Source: Amycolatopsis thermalba (lineage in GTDB: Bacteria > Actinomycetota > Actinomycetes > Mycobacteriales > Pseudonocardiaceae). From it: a stretch of DNA of 51,226 nucleotides. Under the pieces are notes generated by a model. It saw only the letters and a program-made list of their open reading frames with translations. It was not told where the DNA came from and made no database searches. The stretch lies in contig NZ_PQHW01000044.1 in the NCBI RefSeq assembly GCF_003385215.1, forward strand, positions 1-51,226. Reading direction: 5' to 3'. Of the stretch, positions 1 to 7,395 are shown piece by piece; within the stretch, counting starts at the first letter, position 1; every line of letters starts with the position of its first letter. A program made the position numbers and the translations under genes.

Positions 1-74
1 GCGGGGGCCGGTCTGTTGCCGTGGCCGCAGGGGCTGGGCGGGTGCGGTTGCAGGGCCGGGCCGGCGCGGCCGCA

Positions 75-153
75 CGGGCACGTACGTTGCCGTGCCCGCC
101 GCCGGATCGCGGCGGCGGTCCCAGGGCGCTCCGCTGGCGCGGAGCGCCCTGGG
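75..153 (-). terminator. Hairpin pair after the DivIVA-like gene
   Basis: A perfect 14-bp stem (120-133 with 140-153, 6-nt loop) lies 7 nt past the stop of the minus-strand gene. A second 8-bp hairpin is at 75-98. There is no T-tract, as is common for actinobacterial hairpin terminators. The rest of bases 1-119 shows no credible gene; the long plus-strand frames here are shadows of the coding minus strand. Confidence 0.6.
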
Positions 154-159
154 CGGCAG

Positions 160-1773
160 CTACTTCTTGCTCGACTGGGGCCGCTTCGTGAGCGGCTTGG
201 GCGGCTGCTGCCCTTCCGGCTGCGCCGCGGGACCGGCCAGCGCCGCAGGCGGCTTGCCCGTCACGGGACGGGCGCCTCCGCCGGGCTTGGCTGTAGGGGC
301 CGGCTTCGCGGGGGCGGGCTTTCCGGCCGCCGGGCCGGTCTTGCCGCTGCCCGTGGCAGGGCTGCCCTGGCCGCTCGTGGCGGAGCCGCCGCCCTGCCCG
401 CTCGAACTCGGGCTGCTGCCCCGGCCCCGGCCGGCCGAGCCACCCTGGCCAGCTGCCGCCGGACCGCCTTGACCGCTGCCCGTGGCAGGGCTGCCCTGGC
501 CGCTCGTGGCGGAGCCGCCGCCCTGCCCGCTCGAACTCGGGCTGCTGCCCCGGCCGTCCTGTCCACCAGCGGCCGGACCGCCCTGGCCATCCGCACCCGG
601 TGCCACCTGCGGCCCGGAAGCGGGGCGACCAGCCGCGCCACCCGCAGCGGGCTTCGCGGCCGGGGTGGGCCTCGCTGCCGCGCCGCCGGCCGTGCCGGCC
701 ACACCGCTCCCGGCAGCGGGCTTCGCCGCCGCCGCGCTACCTGCTGCCGCGTTACCCGCCGCCGCGGGCCTTGCTGCCGCGCCGTCGCCCGACGGAGCCG
801 GCGCCGGCCCCGGTCCCGGGGCGGGCTTCACCGCGGGCATCGTCTGCATTCCGTCGCCGCTGGGGGTCTCCGCCGGGCGGCTCAGGTCCACCACGGACTC
901 CTCGCGCAGCGGCTCCAGCGCCGACTGGCTGCGGGCCAGCACCTCGTCGGTCTTGCGGAGCCGTCCGGCGACCTCCGTGCTGATCCGCGTCAGGTGTTCG
1001 ACCAGCTGGCGCGCCTCGCGTTCGCGCTTCTCCGCCCGCGCGGTCGCTTCCTCGACCAGGCGGCGGGCCCTCGTGGTGGCCTCGTCGACCAGGCGCTTCG
1101 CCTCGGCCGTCGCCTCCGCGATGCGTCGCTCGGCCTGCTGCTTGCTCGCCGTCTGCTGGTCGGCGATGTGCTTCTCCAGCGCGGCCCGCTGCGAGGCCAT
1201 CGACTGCTCGAAATCGTGCTGCACCGTCCGCCGCTTGCGCTCGGCCTCGATGTCCAGCTGCGTCCGCCGCCGCGCTGCCTCCGCCGTCAGCCGCTCGACC
1301 TCGGCCTTCGTCGCCTCCAGCGCGCGCTTGTGCTCGGCCTGCAGCGCCTGCCCGTGGGTGTCCAGCTCCGCCAGCAGGCTCTGGTACCGCTCACGCAACC
1401 TCCCGGACAGCTCGGTCGTCGCGCTCCAGTGCTCCTCCGCCGCGACCTGCGCCCGCGAAGTGATCTCCTCGGCCCGCATCTCCGCCAGCTCCACCGTGCG
1501 CTGCATGCGCTCGTCGAGGTCCTCGATCCGCTCCGGCGGCCGCTTCAGCTCCTCGACCCGGTTCCGCAGCCGCGCGATCTCCCCGCGCGCGCCCTCCAGC
1601 TCGCGCGACAGGTTGCCCACCTGGCTCATCGCGTTGTCGCGATCGGCCATCACCCGGCGCAGATTCGCCTCGACGTGATCCAGGTACTGCAGCACCTGCC
1701 CGCGGTCGAAGCCGTGCCACACCTGGTTGTACTCACGCCGCAACGGGAGCAGGCTGTCGCGCTCAGAGACCAT
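160..1773 (-). CDS. DivIVA-like coiled-coil protein with low-complexity tail
   Basis: 537 residues. The N-terminus (LLPLRREYNQVWHGFDRGQV) resembles the membrane-proximal DivIVA/Wag31 domain. Residues of about 25-300 form a long, charged coiled coil full of heptad-like A/E/R/L runs. From about 310 the chain becomes a Pro/Gly/Ala/Ser/Gln-rich tail ending in KRPQSSKK. Family knowledge suggests a polar or septal cytoskeletal or scaffold protein, often annotated 'cellulose-binding' or DivIVA domain. The ATG at 1773 was chosen because TACGGT lies 6 nt upstream, fitting a leaderless transcript; a GTG seven codons upstream is possible. The tail carries an 83-bp perfect direct repeat. It lies 60 bp downstream of the acyl-CoA reductase gene on the same strand but appears to have its own promoter. 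Confidence 0.8.
   Translation of the reverse strand: MVSERDSLLPLRREYNQVWHGFDRGQVLQYLDHVEANLRRVMADRDNAMSQVGNLSRELEGARGEIARLRNRVEELKRPPERIEDLDERMQRTVELAEMRAEEITSRAQVAAEEHWSATTELSGRLRERYQSLLAELDTHGQALQAEHKRALEATKAEVERLTAEAARRRTQLDIEAERKRRTVQHDFEQSMASQRAALEKHIADQQTASKQQAERRIAEATAEAKRLVDEATTRARRLVEEATARAEKREREARQLVEHLTRISTEVAGRLRKTDEVLARSQSALEPLREESVVDLSRPAETPSGDGMQTMPAVKPAPGPGPAPAPSGDGAAARPAAAGNAAAGSAAAAKPAAGSGVAGTAGGAAARPTPAAKPAAGGAAGRPASGPQVAPGADGQGGPAAGGQDGRGSSPSSSGQGGGSATSGQGSPATGSGQGGPAAAGQGGSAGRGRGSSPSSSGQGGGSATSGQGSPATGSGKTGPAAGKPAPAKPAPTAKPGGGARPVTGKPPAALAGPAAQPEGQQPPKPLTKRPQSSKK
344..555. repeat. 83-bp perfect direct repeat inside the DivIVA-like tail
   Basis: Copies at 344-426 and 473-555 are identical over 83 bp. 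Their starts are 129 bp (43 codons) apart, so both copies stay in frame. Each encodes the same Gly/Ser/Gln stretch (SSPSSSGQGGGSATSGQG core). This points to recent tandem duplication, and length variation among strains is likely. Confidence 0.9.
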
Positions 1774-1779
1774 GCGAAA

Positions 1780-1785
1780 ACCGTA
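1780..1785 (-). promoter_or_regulatory. Leaderless -10 element of the DivIVA-like gene
   Basis: On the minus strand TACGGT is followed by 6 nt and then the ATG at 1773. A 10-bp palindrome, GTGTTAACAC, lies just upstream at 1798-1807 and could be an operator or part of the -35 region. Confidence 0.5.
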
Positions 1786-1832
1786 CCCGCGCACAGCGTG
1801 TTAACACGGTCAGGCCACGCCCGGTGTGTCAC

Positions 1833-3827
1833 TCACCAGTGGAAACCCCTGGTCAGCTTGACGAGCGCGTTCGCCGCGCGGGACAGGTGCCGCTCGCCCT
1901 TCCCGATGCGTAGCTCACCACTGCCGCCGGCCGCCGTGGAGTCCGGGAAGACGCGGTAACCCTCGTAGGCCACCGCGTCGACCAGCCCCGGCAGCAGCGT
2001 GTACGCCGCCTGGATCAGGTACCCCTCGGGGGTGCCGATGTGCTTGGGCCGGTTCTTCAGCGCCCGCACCACCATGTTCGCGGCCTGGTCCGGCGACTTC
2101 GTCGGGAACGCGTCGTAGATCTTCGTCGGCCGGATCATCGGCGTGCGCACCAGCGGCATGTGGATGGTCGTGAACGTGATGCCGTCGCCGTGGGTCTCGG
2201 TCGCCGCGATCTTGCTGAAGTAGTCCAGCGCGGCTTTTGACGCCACATAGGCGGAGAACCGCGGCGCGATGCCCTGCACGCCGATCGAGGACACGTTGAC
2301 GACGTGCCCGAACTTCCGCTCGGCCATGTGCGGCAGCACCGCGAGGATCAGCCGGACCGCGCCGAAGTAGTTGATCGCCATCGCCCGCTCGTAGTCGTGG
2401 AAGCGGTCGTAGGACAGCTTGATCGAGCGGCGGATCGACCGGCCGGCGTTGTTGACCAGCATGTCGATGCGGCCGTGCTCGCTCAGCATCTGGTCGACGA
2501 TCTTGCGCACGGCCTCTTCGTCGGTCAGGTCGGCCGGGTAGATCGAGGCGGATCCACCCGCGGCGATGATCTCGTCCCGGACCTCCGCCAGCTCCGGCTC
2601 GCGCCGCGCGACCAGCAGCGGGACACCGCCCTCGGCCGCCACCTTCAGCGCGGTCGCCCGCCCGATGCCCGACGACGCGCCGGTGATGATCACGCGACGG
2701 CCGTCCAGCTCACCGCGCGGCCCGTGCTTGCGGGCGCGGAACGGGTCGAGGTGCTCGCGCCAGTACCGCCACAGCGCGGGCGCGTAGTCCTCGATGCGCG
2801 GCACGTCGACTCCGCTGGCCGCCAGCTCCTTGCGGGTCGCGGCGGAGGCGAACACCGACGGGAACGACAGCGTGTCCAGCAGGACGGCCGGGATGCCCAG
2901 GCGCTCCAGGAACGCATCGCGGGTGATCGTGAACCCGGGCACGTGCTCGCCCAGCCGCGCCAGCTTCAGCAGGCCGCGGGACAGCCGCCGGTCCAGCTCG
3001 ACGTTGATCGTCGGCGCACCGGCCGCGCGGGCGAAGGCGTTGTAGACGCACACCACCGACTGCGGTTCCGGGCTGACCAGGTGGAACGCGCGCCCGTCCA
3101 GCCCGGGCCGGACCACCAGCTCCAGCAGCGCCCTGGCGACGTAGTCGACCGGCACGATGTTCGTGTCACCCAGGTCCGGGCCGACGAGCGGCACGTTCGG
3201 CAGCGCGGCGAGCCTGCTGATCGCGGGGAACAGGTAGTAGGGGCCGTCGATCTTGTCCATCTCGCCGGTCTGCGAGTGGCCCACCACCACGGCGGGCCGG
3301 TACACCCGCCACGGCACCTCGGACTGCTGCCGCACCAGCCGCTCGGCCTCGAACTTCGTCCGGTGGTAGGGCGTGGGCAGGCGCTGGCCGGTGTCGAACA
3401 TGTCCTCGGTGAACACGCCCTCGTGGTCGCCGGCCACGGCCACCGACGACACGTGGTGCAGGCAGCCCGCGTCGATTTCGGCGGCCAGGTCGAGCACGTG
3501 GCGGGTGCCGTCGACGTTGGCCTTGACGCTCGTCGCGTCGTCGGCGGTGAGGTCGTAGAGCGCGGCCAGGTGGACCAGACCGGCGACCCGCCCGCGCAGC
3601 TCGGCGCGCACGTCCTCGCCGACGCCCAGGCACTCGCGCCCGAGGTCGCCCTCGACCAGCGTGACCTTCTCCGGGTGCGGCCAGCCGTTGACCAGGTCGG
3701 TCAGCCGCTCCCGCGACTTCTCGCGGACCAGGAGGAACACCCGGTCCACGTCCTCCCTGGCGAGCAGCAGCGGGGTGAACTGACGTCCGATCAACCCGGT
3801 CGCACCCGTCACGAGATACCCGGTCAT
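1833..3827 (-). CDS. Two-domain SDR, fatty acyl-CoA reductase (AcrA1-like)
   Basis: 664 residues made of two Rossmann domains. Residues 1-370 are an extended SDR / thioester-reductase-like domain with nucleotide motif TGATGLIG (7-14) and a Y154-x3-K158 pair. From about 375 there is a classical SDR with GASSGIG and YVASKAALD. The length and the order extended-then-classical match mycobacterial AcrA1 (Rv3391 type), which reduces acyl-CoA or acyl thioesters toward aldehydes or alcohols for lipids or wax esters. Substrate here is unknown. ATG 3827 is preferred over an upstream in-frame start because GGAGGG lies 7 nt before it. It is divergent from the BI-1 gene across a palindromic operator candidate. 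Confidence 0.85.
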   Translation of the reverse strand: MTGYLVTGATGLIGRQFTPLLLAREDVDRVFLLVREKSRERLTDLVNGWPHPEKVTLVEGDLGRECLGVGEDVRAELRGRVAGLVHLAALYDLTADDATSVKANVDGTRHVLDLAAEIDAGCLHHVSSVAVAGDHEGVFTEDMFDTGQRLPTPYHRTKFEAERLVRQQSEVPWRVYRPAVVVGHSQTGEMDKIDGPYYLFPAISRLAALPNVPLVGPDLGDTNIVPVDYVARALLELVVRPGLDGRAFHLVSPEPQSVVCVYNAFARAAGAPTINVELDRRLSRGLLKLARLGEHVPGFTITRDAFLERLGIPAVLLDTLSFPSVFASAATRKELAASGVDVPRIEDYAPALWRYWREHLDPFRARKHGPRGELDGRRVIITGASSGIGRATALKVAAEGGVPLLVARREPELAEVRDEIIAAGGSASIYPADLTDEEAVRKIVDQMLSEHGRIDMLVNNAGRSIRRSIKLSYDRFHDYERAMAINYFGAVRLILAVLPHMAERKFGHVVNVSSIGVQGIAPRFSAYVASKAALDYFSKIAATETHGDGITFTTIHMPLVRTPMIRPTKIYDAFPTKSPDQAANMVVRALKNRPKHIGTPEGYLIQAAYTLLPGLVDAVAYEGYRVFPDSTAAGGSGELRIGKGERHLSRAANALVKLTRGFHW

Positions 3828-3929
3828 GTGCCTGCCCTCCGCGTCGTCGCCCGGCTGCATTGTGCGCCGGGCTGGCCGCCGTGACCACAGTCATAGTGCA
3901 CGGGGTCCCCGAAACGATCAGCGGGCGCG

Positions 3930-3947
3930 AGTAAAGTCGCCTTTACT
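3930..3947. promoter_or_regulatory. Palindromic operator between acyl-CoA reductase and BI-1 genes
   Basis: AGTAAAG and CTTTACT (7-bp arms, 4-nt centre) form a perfect 18-bp palindrome in the 189-bp divergent region. It is AT-rich against its GC-rich surroundings. The regulator is not identifiable from this window. Confidence 0.6.
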
Positions 3948-4016
3948 TGACGGGAACCGGCAGGGCGCTGCCGACGTTGAACCTGATGCAGGTGCCAGTA
4001 GATCCAGGAGGATCAG

Positions 4017-4853
4017 GTGCGATCCACAAGCAACCCAGCGTTCCGCAACTTGCCCACCGGCGGCGCGGGATACGGCTCCTACGGGCCGAACGTAGGCTTC
4101 AACCAGCCCCAGGGCATGCCCGGTTACGGGATGCCGTCGGGCCACGGCGCGCAGCAGGCGCCGGCGACCGAACGCCCCATGACCGTCGATGACGTCGTCA
4201 TCAAGACCGGGATGAGCCTCGGTGTCGCCCTGATCACCGGTGTCCTCGCGGCGATCTGGGCCCAGAGCCAGGCCGACGCGAACGCGCTCGGCCCGGTCCT
4301 CGGGCTGATGCTCGGCGGCATGATCGTCGGCCTGGTGCTGTCGCTGATCATGATCTTCCGGCAGAAGCCGAGCGGCCCGATGACGCTGCTGTACTCGGCG
4401 GCCGAGGGTGTGTTCCTCGGTGCGATCACCGGGCTCTTCGAGATGCTCTACCCCGGCATCGCCCTGCAGGCGATCCTGGGCACCGCCGGTGTGTTCATCG
4501 GCATGCTGGTCGTCTACAAGACCGGCGCGGTCAAGGTGACGCCGAAGCTCACCAAGTGGATCATCGGCGCCCTCGTCGGCGTCATGATCCTGATGCTCGC
4601 CAACCTCGTGCTCGGCCTCTTCGGCGTGAACATGGGCCTGCGGGACGGTGGCGCGCTCGCCATCATCTTCAGCCTCGTGGTCATCGGCGTCGCGGCGTTC
4701 TGCCTGCTGCTCGACTTCGACGCGGCCGACCAGATGATTCGGGCGGGCATGCCGGCCAAGTGGGCGTGGTTCGCCGCGTTCGGCCTGATGACCACCCTGG
4801 TCTGGCTCTACCTGGAGATCCTGCGCTTGCTGTCGTACCTGCAGAACGACTAG
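4017..4853 (+). CDS. Bax inhibitor-1 / YccA family membrane protein
   Basis: 278 residues. A cytosolic Gly/Pro/Tyr-rich N-tail (1-55) is followed by about seven transmembrane helices (66-83, 90-114, 122-143, 147-167, 180-203, 211-232 and 250-273). The LLDFDAADQM segment near 230 is the acidic signature of the BI-1 family, whose members act as Ca2+/H+-sensitive leak channels or stress modulators; the bacterial role is poorly defined. The GTG start at 4017 is fixed by AGGAGG at 4006-4011, 5 nt upstream. It corresponds in position to Rv1072 and is followed by a strong intrinsic terminator. Confidence 0.88.
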   Translation: MRSTSNPAFRNLPTGGAGYGSYGPNVGFNQPQGMPGYGMPSGHGAQQAPATERPMTVDDVVIKTGMSLGVALITGVLAAIWAQSQADANALGPVLGLMLGGMIVGLVLSLIMIFRQKPSGPMTLLYSAAEGVFLGAITGLFEMLYPGIALQAILGTAGVFIGMLVVYKTGAVKVTPKLTKWIIGALVGVMILMLANLVLGLFGVNMGLRDGGALAIIFSLVVIGVAAFCLLLDFDAADQMIRAGMPAKWAWFAAFGLMTTLVWLYLEILRLLSYLQND

Positions 4854-4869
4854 TAGTTCGGCCCGCAGA

Positions 4870-4904
4870 AGGACACCCGGTGACCAACCGGGTGTCCTTT
4901 TGTT
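4870..4904 (+). terminator. Intrinsic terminator after the BI-1 gene
   Basis: Perfect 12-bp stem (4870-4881 with 4887-4898), 5-nt loop, then a T-rich tail TTTTGTTGT. It lies 16 bp after the BI-1 stop. Confidence 0.9.
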
Positions 4905-4999
4905 GTGTCGTCACCCTTTCGGTGGGCCGGTGATCGTTGTGTTGACTACGCAGTGTTGGATACGGGCACTACTGTCTCGTTTACATCTGTGAGGTTCGT

Positions 5000-5803
5000 G
5001 TGAGCGTCCCCCCACCGCCGGCTGCGCCTGGAGGGCAGCCGGCGCCGTTCGGCAACCAGCCGCCCGCCGGCAACCAGGGCGCTCCCGGCGCGTTCGGCAC
5101 GCCGACCAGCGAGCCGGGCCAGCCGGGCCAGTCCGGTCAGTTCGGCCAGCCCGGCCAGTTCGGGCCGCCGCCCGGGCAGCCCGCGGGCGCCCCGCCGGCC
5201 TTCCCGCCGCCGGGACAGCCCGGACAGCCCGGCGCGTTCGGGCCGCCCCCGGGGCAGCCGTTCGGCCCGCCGCCCGGCCAGCCCGCCAAGAAGAAGCTGA
5301 CCTGGCTCCGCTTCGTGATCCCGGCGGTGGTGATCGTGCTGGCGGTCGGTAGCTGGGTCGTGTCGCGTCAGTTCGGCGCGGCCGGCGCCGAGGTCGGCGA
5401 CTGCCTGCACATCGAGAAGTTCGAGCGCGGTGAGAGCCCGGACCGCATCGACTGCTCGGACGACAGCGCCAACGTCAAGATCGCGGCCAAGCTCGACAGC
5501 CCGTCCGCGAGCTGCCCGACCACCGACTACGACGAGTACAGCGTCACCGGCCGCGGTTCGTACAAGCTCTGCCTGATGATCAACGCCCACGACGGTGACT
5601 GCTTCGCCAACGTGATGTCCGGCAGTGACGGCTACAAGCGGGTCCCGTGCACCGACCCGACGGCGGAGGTCGAGTTCGTCAAGGTCGTCACCGGCCAGGC
5701 CGACGAGGCCGTGTGCGAGGGCCTCGAGGTCGACGGCGCGCTGACCTACCCCGAGCCCGCCACCACGTTCTGCCTGGTGGCCAAGAACGGCGCCAGCGCC
5801 TGA
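5000..5803 (+). CDS. Proline-rich single-pass membrane protein, LppU/SCO3897 family
   Basis: 267 residues. Residues 1-95 are disordered and made of GQPGQFG/GPPPGQP-type repeats; KKK at 97-99 precedes one transmembrane helix (103-122). The remaining 145 residues are an extracellular domain with six to eight cysteines (GDCLH, DCSDD, SCPTT, LCLM, DCFAN, VPCTD, VCEGL, FCLV), probably disulfide-bonded. This architecture matches LppU/SCO3897-type envelope proteins of unknown function. GTG 5000 is the only reasonable start and has a weak GAGG upstream. It is convergent with the thiolase gene across a shared terminator. Confidence 0.78.
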   Translation: MSVPPPPAAPGGQPAPFGNQPPAGNQGAPGAFGTPTSEPGQPGQSGQFGQPGQFGPPPGQPAGAPPAFPPPGQPGQPGAFGPPPGQPFGPPPGQPAKKKLTWLRFVIPAVVIVLAVGSWVVSRQFGAAGAEVGDCLHIEKFERGESPDRIDCSDDSANVKIAAKLDSPSASCPTTDYDEYSVTGRGSYKLCLMINAHDGDCFANVMSGSDGYKRVPCTDPTAEVEFVKVVTGQADEAVCEGLEVDGALTYPEPATTFCLVAKNGASA

Positions 5804-5814
5804 TCCACGCGCGA

Positions 5815-5848
5815 AAAGGGCCCGGCCGCACCTGCGACCGGGCCCTTT
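5815..5848. terminator. Bidirectional terminator between lppU-like and thiolase genes
   Basis: 11-bp perfect stem (5815-5825 with 5838-5848), 12-nt loop. It has A-runs on the left and T-runs on the right, so it can serve both convergent genes. Confidence 0.88.
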
Positions 5849-5861
5849 CTCGTGGCTGGGG

Positions 5862-7082
5862 TCAGCTGAGCCGCTCGATGACCATCGCCATGCCCTGGCC
5901 GCCGCCGACGCACATCGTCTCCAGGCCGAACTGCTTGTCGTGGTGCTGGAGCGAGTTGATGAGCGTCGAGGTGATGCGGGCGCCGGTCATGCCGAACGGG
6001 TGGCCCACGGCGATCGCGCCGCCGTTGACGTTCAGGCGCTCGATGTCGATGCCCAGGTCCTTGTAGGACGGGATGACCTGCGCGGCGAACGCCTCGTTGA
6101 TCTCCACCAGGTCGATGTCGCCGATCGACATCCCGGCGCGGGCCAGCGCGCGCTGCGACGCCTCGACCGGGCCGTAGCCCATGATCTCCGGCGACAGGCC
6201 CGACACGCCGGTCGACACGACCCGCGCCAGCGGCGTGATGCCGAGCTGCTTCGCCTTGGTGTCGGACATGATCACCAGCGCGGCGGCGCCGTCGTTGAGC
6301 GGGCAGCAGTTGCCCGCGGTGACCCGGCCGTCCGGGCGGAACACCGGCTTCAGGCCGGACACGCCCTCGATCGTCACGCCGGCGCGCGGGCCGTCGTCCT
6401 TCGACACGACGGTGCCGTCGGGCAGGGTGACCGGCGTGATGTCCTTGGCCCAGAACCCGTCGGCGATGGCCTTCTCGGCCAGGTTCTGCGACCGCACGCC
6501 GAACTCGTCCATCTCCTCGCGGGAGACGTTCTTCAGGCGGGCGAGGTTCTCCGCGGTCTGGCCCATCGCGATGTAGACGTCGGGCAGCTCGCCGTTCTCC
6601 CGCGGGTCGGTCCAGGTTTCGCTGCCCTCGGCCGCGGTCTTCGCGGTGCGGGCCTCGGCGTCGGCGAAGATCGGGTTGTGCGTGTCGGGCCAGGAGTCCG
6701 AGCTGCCCTTGGCGAACCGCGACACCGTCTCCACCCCGGCGGAGATGAAGACGTCACCCTCGCCCGCCTTGATCGCGTGCAGCGCCATCCGGGTGGTCTG
6801 CAGGCTGGAGGAGCAGTAGCGGGTGATGGTGCAGCCGGGCAGGTGGTCGTAGCCGAGCTGGACCGCGACGGCGCGGCCCATGTTGAAGCCCGACTCGCCG
6901 CCGGGCAGGCCGCAGCCGAGCATGAGGTCGTCGATGTCCTTCGGGTCCAGCTGCGGCACCTTGTCCAGGGCGGCGCGGACCATCTGGACGGCCAGGTCGT
7001 CCGGCCGCATGCTCACCAGCGAGCCCTTCCCGGCGCGGCCGATCGGGGAACGCGCGGCGGAGACGATGACGGCTTCAGGCAT
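5862..7082 (-). CDS. fadA3: Acetyl-CoA C-acyltransferase (thiolase, FadA3 type)
   Basis: 406 residues, full thiolase length. Nucleophile Cys90 is in TRYCSSSLQT, the base His361 is in AVGHPFG and the second cysteine Cys391 is in MCVGGGQG. The enzyme performs thiolytic cleavage of 3-ketoacyl-CoA (last step of beta-oxidation) or the reverse condensation. Chain-length preference cannot be read from sequence. Its position near BI-1, cbs and pra-like genes matches Rv1074c (fadA3). AAGGAG lies 10 nt before the ATG. A palindrome in the leader (7108-7121) is a likely regulator site. Confidence 0.9.
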   Translation of the reverse strand: MPEAVIVSAARSPIGRAGKGSLVSMRPDDLAVQMVRAALDKVPQLDPKDIDDLMLGCGLPGGESGFNMGRAVAVQLGYDHLPGCTITRYCSSSLQTTRMALHAIKAGEGDVFISAGVETVSRFAKGSSDSWPDTHNPIFADAEARTAKTAAEGSETWTDPRENGELPDVYIAMGQTAENLARLKNVSREEMDEFGVRSQNLAEKAIADGFWAKDITPVTLPDGTVVSKDDGPRAGVTIEGVSGLKPVFRPDGRVTAGNCCPLNDGAAALVIMSDTKAKQLGITPLARVVSTGVSGLSPEIMGYGPVEASQRALARAGMSIGDIDLVEINEAFAAQVIPSYKDLGIDIERLNVNGGAIAVGHPFGMTGARITSTLINSLQHHDKQFGLETMCVGGGQGMAMVIERLS

Positions 7083-7107
7083 GGCGGGACACTCCTTCGG
7101 GTCGGGC

Positions 7108-7121
7108 TAAGCGCGTGCTTA
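7108..7121. promoter_or_regulatory. Palindrome upstream of the thiolase gene
   Basis: TAAGCGCGTGCTTA has 5-bp arms around a 4-nt centre, 26-39 bp upstream of the thiolase ATG. It resembles TetR-type fatty-acid-catabolism operators by form only. The rest of 7122-7382 holds a 7-bp hairpin (7195-7215) and no gene. Confidence 0.5.
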
Positions 7122-7382
7122 CCTACATCCTGCCCCTTTCGCGCGCGCGGTCAAACCCCTACGCGACGACGGCCACGATGGCGCGCCCGCTTCACCCGGG
7201 TCCCGATGACCCGGGGAAGGTGGAAGTTGCCGGAGCACCTGCGCGCCCGGCCGTCGAGGACAGCACCGCCGCCGCGCGGCACTACAGCCCGGCCACCCCG
7301 CCCGGTGGCCTCGACGCCGTCCCGCCCTCACCCGACCGCGGGGCTAGCCCGCCACCCTCGACGTAGGTCACACCCGCGCAGC

Positions 7383-7388
7383 TAGCCT
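7383..7388 (+). promoter_or_regulatory. Leaderless -10 element of cbs
   Basis: TAGCCT is followed by 7 nt and the GTG start at 7396. No ribosome binding site is present, which supports a leaderless transcript. Confidence 0.6.
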
Positions 7389-7395
7389 GGTCGGT

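Noticed and set aside
16-1959. Long plus-strand open frames opposite the DivIVA-like gene
   Set aside because: They are Arg/Ala/Gly-rich shadows of a GC-rich coding strand. The minus frame has DivIVA and coiled-coil character and a proper promoter.
2304-3884. 526-codon plus-strand frame opposite the acyl-CoA reductase gene
   Set aside because: No motif, atypical composition (His/Arg/Gly/Val-rich), and the minus strand encodes two clear SDR domains.
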